This document shows, piece after piece, positions 12,130-21,856 of a DNA stretch of 64,000 nucleotides (its first letter is position 1; each line of letters begins with the position of its first letter). Origin of the DNA: Dysidea avara (lineage: Eukaryota; Porifera; Demospongiae; Dictyoceratida; Dysideidae); the NCBI RefSeq assembly GCF_963678975.1, contig NC_089285.1:9100694-9164693 (forward strand), given 5' to 3'. The notes beneath the pieces are model-generated. The model did no database searches, was not told where the DNA came from, and worked only from the letters and a program-made list of their open reading frames with translations. The position numbers and the translations under genes were made by a program.

Positions 12130-13730
12130 TGCCATGACACCCAAAATTTTACAGTGTAGTAAAATTTGGGTAGATACAATATTTGTATTGATAAATTTCT
12201 TGCTCAATGGACTTCAATTTTCTATTCACTATCTGGTCTGCTGATATATTTGCATCAGTTTATAAGTGTTACTAGTATACCGGCTGATACACACTTGTGC
12301 TTACCAGGTGTATTCGTTATAAAAAAACTAGAACTATAAGTTGACATTGAAATCAGTATCAACTATGCTGTAACAGACCGTATCCCTAATTAGCATAACA
12401 CAAATCTTGTGAACTCTTATGAACAGCTTCAGAAAACCATAGAAGGCTAATAGATGTGATCTGCCAAGAAAATAATTTTGTACATGGAACCAAACTATTC
12501 ATATTTAGGGGATAAGTGATATCATCTGAAGTTTAATGCTTCAACCTGACAGGCGCCTTTTGACATCATGAACTTACCTTAGTCCTCTTTTGTGTCCCAT
12601 TTCATTTTGCTGACATCTCTAGGTGTCAAATCTTGGTGGCTCGATGGCTTTCCTACATTTGTAAATAAGAATTGTCTGTATTTTCCATGGTGACTAGATT
12701 GATTGCAGAGGTGCTTCTTCCAGTGTTACTTGTTTGTAAAGCTACAGTATGAAATGGGCTGAACATAGTGGCAACTTCACTTTTGAATCAGTAATTGATA
12801 TTTGGGGCACACGTTTAGTCAAAAATATTACCTTTGGCACCATCATTTCTTTTGACGTAGTATGCACAGATCACAGTCATAATAATTGTTACAAAAAGTA
12901 AACAAAATTAATACAATAAATTAAGAATTAGGTTTTTGCAATTGAATTAGTCCCATTTGCAATTGAATTTGTCCGTTTGCAATAGAATTCATCGCTTTAC
13001 AGTTAAATTTATCCATAACAAGAATGGCAGCTCGAGAAAACATGAAAACATGGTGTAGCAGCTGCTACAGGAACTTGTTCAAGTACATCAGTAGTAAACA
13101 ACTCTTTATAAGGCAATAATTCTTCCTCTACAGCCTATCCAGCAACATTCCAAACTCTACTACAAGTGTTTTTTGATTTGATGCTCCTCCCAAGATGATA
13201 ACTTCACCCAAGGGGTTTATAATTATAATTTGATGCTGCTACCTATCACATTACATCTTCTTTTTGGAACTATAAATTTTAATGTGAGTGCTCCTAATGA
13301 ATCAGAAATGAACAGAAAACATGTTAATAAAGATGGCTCCCGCATCAGATGAGATGTATGCTGATTGATAGAATATTAGAATTGCATGCATGGTTGTGTT
13401 GTGTTTCTTTAGCACTACCAACAAAGTGATAATAAGCAGCAGTAGCAGTGAAGAAGCGAACTATGGTAGCAGTGAAGAGGAAGCTAGTTGCACTATGGTA
13501 TGTATGTGTATGTGTATGTATGTGTGTGTGTCTGTATGTGTTGTATTTAGGCATGCATACATTATGCTGGAATAACTTTTGGAATAATCAGTGGTAAAAA
13601 GAATCAAGAATAATTCTGAAATAGGATGATCTTCTAGAACAATTAATTAGAATTCACACACTTTTCGTGTAGTAAAAATTCATAAAGGAACATCTGCAAT
13701 CATTGCTAGCACAAAATTGGGCAACGAGAT
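12130..13730. other. Intergenic with a dispersed repeat and a TGTATG microsatellite
   Basis: No gene recognised. A segment at about 12,401-12,500 recurs at 15,371-15,486. A (TGTATG)n-like tract lies at 13,498-13,540, and the small open frames over it are low-complexity artefacts. Confidence 0.35.
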
Positions 13731-13812
13731 TGAGATACTCTAATAGAGCATTCACTTACCCTAATAGAACAGTCAGACAAGTTTAGTTGTGACTGCTCTA
13801 TTAGAGTATCTT
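13731..13812. repeat. Palindromic cluster of the CTCTAATAGAGCAGTCA motif
   Basis: Two forward copies (GATACTCTAATAGAGCATTC at about 13,733 and CCTAATAGAACAGTCA at about 13,759) face one inverted copy (TGACTGCTCTATTAGAGTATC at 13,790-13,810). This makes a foldback of about 80 bp. Further solitary copies lie at 8,914, 10,672, 10,850, 11,235, 11,260, 44,244 and 61,378. Confidence 0.6.
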
Positions 13813-14501
13813 GATCTTTAGGTATAGTTTTTATGCTTGCAAGTGGTATCCATTTGACTTTTACAATTCCATGAATTACTCCAGGAATAGTTGGGAATAA
13901 TAGGTGAAGAATTGCCAGAAAGAACAATAGGCATATGCATTTTAAAAAGCATAATGTACTCAAGCCTAGTTGTGTTTGTGTTGCCAGGGGGACATGGTAC
14001 AGCCTCCTGCAGGTTATACTGATACAGAAGGATTCCAGAGCTAACTTCTAAGTAGCGCGCAGATGTCCCAGTGCTGGTCACTGGGAAGGCTTGACCGTGC
14101 TAGCATGGCACCTGAAAGGCTTGGCTTTGCTTTGCCTTTGTAAATGTGGAGGAACATGTTATGGGCAGCCGCAGGAAACTACATCATCTACTAATTAACT
14201 TTGTGTCCATTTACAGTTATAGATTATCATATGACCTTCAAAATATTTACCATTACTGTATGAAAGCTACAGAACAAGTTCTATTACAATAGTGAAAACA
14301 AATTAAGTATCAAAACGGTGGTATTATGCAAAATGCATGTTAATTAAACACAAGGGGCGTGTCCTATATCAGAATTTGGTTAGTACCTATAAATGGTCAT
14401 TTGTGCAAAATTTGGTGATTTCTGCCAAAAGTGCACATCAAAAACCCTAAGACAGCAGACTATCATAGACAGGAGCTACATTTACAGAAGTTTCGAGGTT
14501 G

Positions 14502-15021
14502 AGTTGTTACGATCACGACTGATTCATCATAACAATGTTAAACACATACATTACAATCATACAGTATAGTTACAGTACATCATCAGTCATAGAATACAGT
14601 GAAGATGATACTGAATTACAGCATATGAGAGATTCTATTGGAGCAGTTAACAAAGAAATTGTGGTACCAGTGGCTATGAGTTCAAGTGATTGTGACTGTG
14701 ACCGTTCTGTGCATCATTACATTGGTGGTAAAGAGGAATTAGATATTCGTGAGCTAAAGAAGGAATTAAAAATTGAAAGCACTGAAGAGAAGTCTTTAGT
14801 GGAGCTCAGTTCAACCGTTGGGAAGCTGACAAAAGCAGTAGAGGGTCCACAAAAAACTCTGTCATCTATTCTAACAAAAATGTTCAATCCCACTTCTGAC
14901 ACCATGTTACAATCACAACTGATACATCATAATAATGTTAAACACATAATATATTACAATCATCAGTATAGTAACATCATCAATTATTACATAATCAGTC
15001 ATACATCATCATAGAATACAT
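14502..15021 (+). other. Unrecognised acidic coiled-coil ORF flanked by roughly 100-bp direct repeats
   Basis: Segments at 14,502-14,597 and 14,906-15,021 are diverged direct repeats (both contain CATCATAA-AATGTTAAACACATA). Between them runs an open frame (within 14,535-15,014) encoding a charged, helix-prone stretch around ELDIRELKKELKIES. I do not recognise it. It could be one exon of a larger gene or a relic captured in a duplication. Confidence 0.35.
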
Positions 15022-16000
15022 CACTATATGTCACAGAGTGATACAGGTAAGTGCACTTAATCAAACATTTTTGCTTGAAATCTGCTACAAAATTAGCGAT
15101 GACGATATTCAGATTGTGATTTATGGAATGGTCACAATTTAACACACCTGTTCTGTAGGCTGAAAATGCAGCTGCTGTTAAAAATGGGACGAATAGACAC
15201 AGATTTGTAACCCCATCCACACCATGCAGACATCAGATGTATTTCATCAGCCTGTCCACGGCACAATTGTCACTGCCCAATGCTAGTCCATTATTGTCAT
15301 TGCAGTTCATCAACAAAATTAAGATACAAGTAGAGGGAAGAAAGTTGACCAAAGTTTTTAGAAAGAGGTAAAACACAAATCTTGTTAACCCTTATGAAGA
15401 GCTTCAGAAAACTATAGAAGGCTAATTGAAAGATGTGATCTGCCAAGAAAATGCTGATATTTGTTTTGTACATGGCACCAAACTAGATTTACAAATTATT
15501 TTGGTAATTAACTAAATTTTATGGTGTGATGGCTAAAATGATGAAGCTGATTAAGTTAACACAATGTTAAGCTGGCAGAAGAAGCCAGGAAGAAGATGTA
15601 CACAGAAAGCTTGAACATCTAAGAAAGTAGCATGGGTGATGATGTACTTACGACCAGAGATGGTAAGCAAGTAACTAGGAAGAGCTCATAAGTGCTACAG
15701 AAGGCAAGTATTTTACATGATAAAGAAAATTCTGCCAATATATTGAGACTAGCATTGTTACCTGCCCTACGTGCAGGTATTATAATAAAAAAATTAATGT
15801 AATAGTATAAAATAATTACAAAGACAGCATATTATGATTGCCTTTCTGGGTCATTGAAATTTACGGAGCAAATCACCATCTATTATAATGTAGAACTAAA
15901 CACAATGCAGCTATATATTCAGTCATAATGCATTGCAACATTTTGGAGCATCAATCATAAAATTGTGCATCGGTAGTGCAAAATAAAGTTGCTGGGAATG
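15022..16000. other. Intergenic, holds the second copy of a dispersed repeat
   Basis: The segment 15,371-15,486 matches 12,401-12,500 (both contain GATGTGATCTGCCAAGAAAA). No coding sequence recognised. Confidence 0.35.
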
Positions 16001-16422
16001 ATATTTGTACTATGCATAAACTATTTTTGGAGAACCCAGACAAATAAACACTTGCACAATGGAGAGTACTTAAATATCCATAGCACGTGTACCCCTTTTG
16101 TTGAAGCAGATAAATTAAATAGTGTGAGCTGTGTATCTCCAAAACATGTTTACAAAGAGGCCTATTCCAGTAAATTCCAATAGGTCTCCAGCATAGCTAG
16201 TTGGATAGTATATATTTGTACTATGCATAAACTATTTTTGGAGAACCCAGACAAATAAACACTTGCACAATGGAGAACAGTGAAAATATTCATAGCATGT
16301 GTACCCCTTTTGTCCAAGCAGATTAATTAAATAGTGTGAGCTGCGTATCTCCAAAACATGTTTACAAAGAGGATTATTCCAGTAAATTCCAATAGGTCTC
16401 CAGCATAGCTAGTTGGATAGTA
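16001..16422. repeat. 211-bp tandem duplication just upstream of the RPA-like gene
   Basis: Copy 1 is 16,001-16,211 and copy 2 is 16,212-16,422. Both start ATATTTGTACTATGCATAAA and end in CTAGTTGGATAGTA. They differ by only a handful of bases. The second copy ends about 50 bp before the start codon at 16,475, so the duplicated block probably covers the promoter and start region of that gene. Confidence 0.85.
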
Positions 16423-16474
16423 TAAATAAGCTGCAAATAAATACTTTTCACTCACTTGAGTTTTGTAACTTGAA

Positions 16475-17536
16475 ATGAATCTGAACACGGAAGAAATGGA
16501 TGTTAGTGGTATCAAAGGTGCATCAATAGATGCACGCATAGGTGGCGTGTTGGGAGATATTTCATCTATGAAGAGAGGCAAGAGTGCATCATATTTTGAT
16601 GGCGAGATAAGCGATGAGCAAAAGAAAATAAGATTGTATGGGTTTGACAGCTCAGTCCGAAAACGGTTATTTGAAGAAACTGGAAAAGCGGTTGTCTTGG
16701 GAAATTGTGAAGTCAAGAAAGCTCGCCATGGCAATGAATATGAGGTAAATGTTTAGTAGAATTTAATACAGTTTAGTTAAATTTTTTGCATGTTATAGGT
16801 GTTAGTGAGCAAGAAAACTACAATAGAGAAATCTCCTCGAAAGTATGATGTACAGAAAATTGATGATGATTGTAACACTGCATTAAGCGATCTATCTGAT
16901 ATTCCAGAATACACAAAGGTTACTTGTGAAGGCAAGGTGATTGAAGTAGATAATGTTGTTGAAACAGCAAATGGAATAAAGCTACAGAGTGTTACGATTG
17001 CAGATAGATCTGGTACAGCTAGAATTGTCTTGTGGGGAGATGATGTAAATATGCTGTCTTCATCCAAATGCTACAAATTTGAAAAGGTCATTGTCAAGGA
17101 ATTCCGTGGTGAGACGCAGTTGTCTGTGTCTAAGAGCAAAATAGATGAAATAGATGACATTGATGCAGTAAATATAAGAGAGCAAGAGAAGGTGCATACC
17201 ACTGATGAAGCAAAAGTACTTGGTGTACAATTATTTGAAGTGTACAAAGCTTGTCTGAACTGCCGCAGCAAACTGCCACATGGAATTGAAGGAGAATTTG
17301 ATACTTGTAGCAGATGTGGTATGCTGCAATGCACGGATGAATGCAAAACAGAAGCGACTGCACAAATGATGATTAGATCTGAAAGTTCCAGCAGTGTTGT
17401 TACCCTAAAAGCATTTGGAAGAAGCTTACAGGAAATAGCTGGAGAAGAAGTTTCCAGTCCACTTGCACTTTTAAAAGCTACACCTTTCAGTGCAACTCAC
17501 CAGCATGGAGTGATCCAATCAGTCACCAGAGTGTAG
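16475..17536 (+). CDS. RPA1-like single-stranded-DNA-binding protein (OB folds plus zinc ribbon), 2 exons
   Basis: Exons 16,475-16,744 and 16,799-17,536 (GT-AG, phase 0) encode 335 residues. The first about 90 residues (IDARIGGVLGDISS... SSVRKRLFEE... GNCEVKKA) and residues 125-210 (VTCEGKVIEVDNVV... VTIADRSGTARIVLWGDD... ISVSKSK-like end) have the strand pattern and the G-x-A-x-I-V-L-W motif of OB folds related to the large subunit of replication protein A. A zinc-ribbon-like C-x2-C...C-x2-C (ACLNC / CSRC) follows at about residue 235. Such proteins bind ssDNA. RPA-like genes are known as passengers of some Helitrons, and a Helitron lies about 1.3 kb downstream on the opposite strand, but I see no boundary that includes this gene. 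It could equally be an expanded host family. Confidence 0.6.
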
Positions 17537-17869
17537 CTTTTGTAGCATGCAACTGCATATGTGATTAAATACTTTATTGACTTGTTAACGCTGTACTAAT
17601 GATGTGCTTGAAAATCACTATTAATAATTCAATAAGTTTGAGGTTAAATGTACTATTTCATGACATCGAATAGCATGCTGTCACTGAGGCCTGCAGCTGA
17701 GTTGGATAACCACATTTGTTTGTGGTTTTGACAGGAATGTGCACAATACTTCCCTTTAACTCTATAGTTATCAATTAGCAGCTACAATGTTCTCCTGATG
17801 TGTGCTTGAATGCCAGGTAGCAAAGATAATAACGGTGCTTGATAAACCCAATCCCATATAATATTAATT

Positions 17870-18066
17870 CATATCATTAAAGCTATCTTTGCTCAACTGA
17901 GGATCAAGGGCGAAAATGATAGACTTTGTCTGAGTGCTTTTGATGACATAGTAATGAAAATTGCTGAATTGCCAATGGAGAAGATCACTAAGAAGGCACT
18001 GATCAAGGTGGATCCTTTTGACATGAAGTTCAGCAATGGTGTCATTTACTATGTTTACCACAAGTG
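17870..18066 (+). pseudogene. Partial second copy of the RPA-like C-terminal exon
   Basis: An open stretch ending at 18,066 reads AQLRIKGENDRLCLSAFDDI... ALIKVDPF... GVIYYVYHK and stops. It aligns with the end of the upstream gene (AQMMIRSES...VTLKAFGRS...ALLKATPF...GVIQSVTRV). No upstream OB part is attached. It is either a relic of a tandem duplication or an alternative last exon of the upstream gene, since it lies only 330 bp downstream in the same orientation. Confidence 0.5.
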
Positions 18067-18837
18067 ACTGATTAACATGTTTAGCTACTGATTAATAGCT
18101 AGTTGATTGATACATAATATTCTAATATAAATTGATTGAGGCATTATTAATCATTTCATAATTAACAGGGGCTGGGGTTAATGATATTGTTAGAGGTATG
18201 CACTTATAGTATTGGAATATTTTGTGACTTCAGATATTCATTGCATCGCTCGAATTCTATCATCCAAAGACACCATGAATTACTGTACTCTGCACTACAA
18301 TGATTCTGTTATGACAAAATATAACCGCTTTACAAAATGTAACAGTGGGGGCTAGCAAGAAATAATAATAAATATAAACAAAAAATTTTGAGTCATCCAG
18401 CCCAAGACAACTCATGGGAAAAACCTGCCAGCCTTTTCTTTATTTCTTTGCTGTACAGGAAAAACCAAAAAATGCTCCACTCTGCTGTTTATGCATGTGT
18501 AGAAAAGAGTTCAAATCAATGCTGTAAGTCCATAAATAGCTCCCATTTGCATAACATGCCCCATGTTGTGAAGAACAGTCTGCCACGGGACCGCTATCAT
18601 TTCACTGTAGCTGCAGTCATCCCTCCTCCAGTAATCAGGAGCAAACCATCCAGGATATGCATACAGACAAAAGAATAGAAAAGATAAATAGTTTTACACA
18701 TACATAAATATACAAAGCAATCACCTGATACATTGTTTACCATAATACCTTCCTTACCACCATCTACAGGTGCTGATTCACAATACCACAAAGCAGCAGT
18801 AGCAGCAGACAAACCTAAGTAAAGTGCGTGTGTTTGC
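18067..18837. other. Region expected to hold the Helitron 3' end
   Basis: The helicase frame stops at 18,838 (minus strand), so the Helitron 3' hairpin and CTRR end should lie in or beyond this stretch. I could not identify a convincing hairpin next to an A/YYAG junction. A frame at 18,597-18,854 on the minus strand has no recognised homology. Confidence 0.3.
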
Positions 18838-20072
18838 CTATCTAAAAACCTCACTATAGACTACATTACGTGTTTTGCAATCCCCTCTAACTAAAAGTGT
18901 CAATCTATCTGCTGAACCTATCCTAGATAGTGCGACATAAAGCATGCCGTGTGTGAAGCTTTCGTCTGTCAAGTCTAATCCTACAGCCTTAAAAGTTTGG
19001 CCCTGGCTTTTGTTAATGGTCATAGCAAAGCAAAGCGCAATTGGAAATTGAAGCCGTCTAAATTCAAAAGGCAAAACCGAGTTACTTGGAATGAGAGGAA
19101 CGCGTGGTATTATAATATCGTGTCCTGCATATCTACCATGAGAAATCTTAGCCTCTACTGTGTTAGCCGAGAGTTTAGTAACTACACTCCTAGTGCCATT
19201 AGTAACCCTTGGAGGATCTAGAGAGCGTAGAATAATAATAGGAGCACCTACTTTAAGTAGGAGAAGATGCTGAGGTAGTCCAGATACCTCTAAAGAGTTC
19301 AAGAATTCTGTTGGAAAGTGAACAGCCTGAGATTCATCAGGTATGGTGTCCAAGGACCTGTACTCACAACAGTCACCAGGTAACTGCTCCACCAGAGTCA
19401 TGTTGATGGAATGAGTGGTCTTGTTAAGAGGAGCAAGAATGCAGCGCTCAGAAAGCCAAGCCAAGTTCCTAAAGTTAGTGAGCAAATCTGGATACACCCT
19501 GGAAACCAATTCCTCCATGTTATTCACAAAGGTTCCCATGATGTCAGGTAGCTGGACAACATCAGGTGGAGTGTCAATAGGGAACTTCCCATCTCCAATG
19601 GCCAATAGTTCTTCAGCAAATTGTTCAGCTGCCACATCCCCACACAGGTGCACTCTCATGTTACTGTGTAGTTGTTTAACTACCACACTGTCCCACAGAT
19701 GAGATCGCTTGAGGCAAGCATCAACAATGTTACCTCTGGTGCCACCTTGAATGACAGGTAGAATCTGCCTGAAGTCACCACACAGTAGTACGCACTTGCC
19801 TCCCATTGGATGATCACTCCCTGTCAGGTCCCTCAGGGTACGGTCCAAAGCTTCAAAGGCACCCCTGTTGGTCATGGGGGCTTCGTCGACTACTATGGCT
19901 TTAGCCTCTATGATCACCCTGCAGAGTGCAGTTCCCTTCTTGATGTTGCACATGGGGATGTCCGATGCATGCAAGTCCAAAGGGATCTTAAAGGTGCTAT
20001 GCAAGGTACGTCCTCCAGTCAAGAGAGTAGCAGCTATTCCGCTAGAAGCAGTAGCTAATGCTATATTACCTA
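18838..20072 (-). CDS. Helitron helicase, C-terminal part (about 410 residues)
   Basis: It continues the frame interrupted at 25,156. Removing the Tc1 element with one TA copy restores the expected order LRSV-GNIALATASSGIAATLL. Visible helicase motifs are IVVDEAPM (Walker B, DEAP), GGKCVLLCGDFRQILPV (motif III), NKSQGQTF (motif V) and YVALSR (motif VI). The stop at 18,838 comes shortly after motif VI, as in complete Helitron helicases. The local Met codon near 20,157 lies in the Tc1 end and is not a natural start. Confidence 0.9.
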
Positions 20073-20325
20073 CAGTAGGGGCCATAAAAAAGTTTGCATT
20101 TCGTTTGTGGAAAACGATTAATAAATGATTGTATAATATCGTTAAATGATTTTGCAAGGGTTCGTTAAAACGGCATTACAGCTACAGTATCGTTATCAGG
20201 TTCAACGATTTGAATCGTTGTAATGATGTAGCGACGATTATGCTACAGTAAGTAATCATTCTAACGATTTAGTATAAATATTGCGAGGCGTCTCAAATAT
20301 TGTGCAAGCGTAGCCAACTAACAAA
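20073..20325. promoter_or_regulatory. Left subterminal zone with AACGATT motifs
   Basis: After the 37-bp terminal repeat, AACGATT or close variants occur near 20,106, 20,202, 20,230 and 20,261. One is palindromic (CAACGATTTGAATCGTTG, 20,201-20,218). The matching zone at 24,920-25,060 has copies near 24,925, 24,933, 24,962, 25,000 and 25,031. They could be binding sites for the transposase or the BEN protein, and the left zone also holds the transposase promoter. Confidence 0.5.
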
Positions 20326-21380
20326 ATGGTTTACAGCTCGTACGAGAAGCGGAGAATCCTTCATTTTCATCAGCTTGGGCATAAGCCACCGACTATCGTC
20401 AAGCTACTCGGCGAAGAAGACATAACCGCATCGCGAGTGGGTGTGGCTAAGTTTATCGCAACATTTGTGGAAAGTGGATCTCTTTCACGAAAGCCGGGCT
20501 CAGGAAGACCACCCTCAATCACAGTACAGATGCAACAAATAGTTGAAGCAAGGATGAGAGAGGACGACGAAACAACTGCGTACCAACTTTGCTCCCTGCT
20601 TCTGTCCTATGGCTTTAACATCAGCAGGAGAACCGTTCTCCGCTGTCGATCCCAATTAGGTTGGACTTTCAGAGGCAGTGCATACTGTCAATTGATAAGA
20701 AATGCTAACAAAGTGAAGCGACTGGATTGGACTCGCCAACATCTTCACGATAACTTCGATAATGTGGTCTGGACAGACGAATGTTCTGTCCAGTTGGAAA
20801 GCCACAAGCGATTTTGCTGCAGAAAGCAAGGAGAGCCACCGAGATTAAAACCCAGGTAATGATATATTCATCAATTCAACTATTACAAAATGTGTACGTT
20901 ATTTTATACAGAGCTAAACATCCAGTTAAAGTCCATGTCTGGGCTGGAATCAGCAGACGCGGTCGAACAGCAATCTGTATTTTCGAAGGAATCATGGACG
21001 CACCACTGTATATTCAAGTTTTGGAGAAGACGCTACTGCCGTTTCTCTCAGCTGTCTATCCCGATGGCCATCGCTTTATGGCTGATAATGATCCTAAACA
21101 CACCTCCAACGAAGCTCAAAACTACCTCACTGAGAAACACGTTGAATGGTGGAGGACTCCAGCAGAATCGCCAGATTGTAATCCCATTGAAAATCTGTGG
21201 CACGAGCTCAAGGAGTATAATCGCCGAGTTGTCAAGCCTACAACAAAACAAGAACTGATTCAGGGAATAAAGCAATTTTGGGAAACTGTTACTGTAGCCA
21301 AATGTAACAAATATATTAATCACCTTAAAAAAGTTTTACCTAAAGTAATTGAATGTAACGGTGCTGCTACTGGTTATTAA
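20326..21380 (+). CDS. Tc1-like DD34E transposase, 2 exons, intact
   Basis: Exons 20,326-20,855 and 20,912-21,380 (56-bp GT-AG intron, phase 2) encode 332 residues, close to the usual 340. The N-terminal paired-like helix-turn-helix is followed by the GRPP hook (residues 64-67). Catalytic residues are D in VVWTDECSVQ, D in MADNDPKHTS and E in PDCNPIENLWHELK. The second and third are 34 residues apart, the Tc1 hallmark. No stop or frameshift is present. It would cut the element out and insert it at TA. It has an intron, unlike most Tc1 genes. Confidence 0.92.
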
Positions 21381-21856
21381 ACATTGTGTTGTATCTATTG
21401 TATACTAAACTTGTTGTATTCTTGTATTATAATCACTAACCTTACAACGGTAACTCTGAAAAGATACAAGTGCGACTTCTTCAGTGATACAAATATCTCC
21501 ATTCTACACTTTCGCACGTACAAACTGTGAGGCCAGCTGTTAACAAGTAATTAAATCACGTGCTAATCTGTCAGCAGTTTGGGTAAGTTAATTAAGTCAC
21601 GTGCTTCCTGTCAGCAGAATTTTTGCAATCACGTGTGTCATCACGGAAAAAGGTCACGCTTTTAAATGAACTATAGGAACTCCGTTGTTTTATCTGAGCA
21701 GCTAAATTGTATCTCTTTAATCGTCATCACGAAAGGTAAGTACAGTATAATTAAACATTTTATGGGTAGCATTAAAATAGATACATGCGTGGCATTAAAT
21801 AGATATACACGTGTGACAGTAAATAGATAAAAGCCAATACAATAATACGTATGCTA
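21381..21856. other. Convergent 3' spacer between the two Tc1 genes
   Basis: Non-coding. Both genes end here tail to tail. The sequence has CACGTG-like and TCACGTG-containing short repeats near 21,557, 21,598 and 21,632, and AATAAA-like A-rich sequence, but no clear ORF. Confidence 0.4.

Noticed and set aside
13390-13575. Small frames on both strands over a TG-rich tract
   Set aside because: They are caused by a TGTATG microsatellite and low-complexity Ser/Glu codons.
18597-18854. Minus-strand 85-codon frame overlapping the end of the helicase
   Set aside because: It is in a different frame from the helicase, has no recognised family and lies in the Helitron 3' flank.
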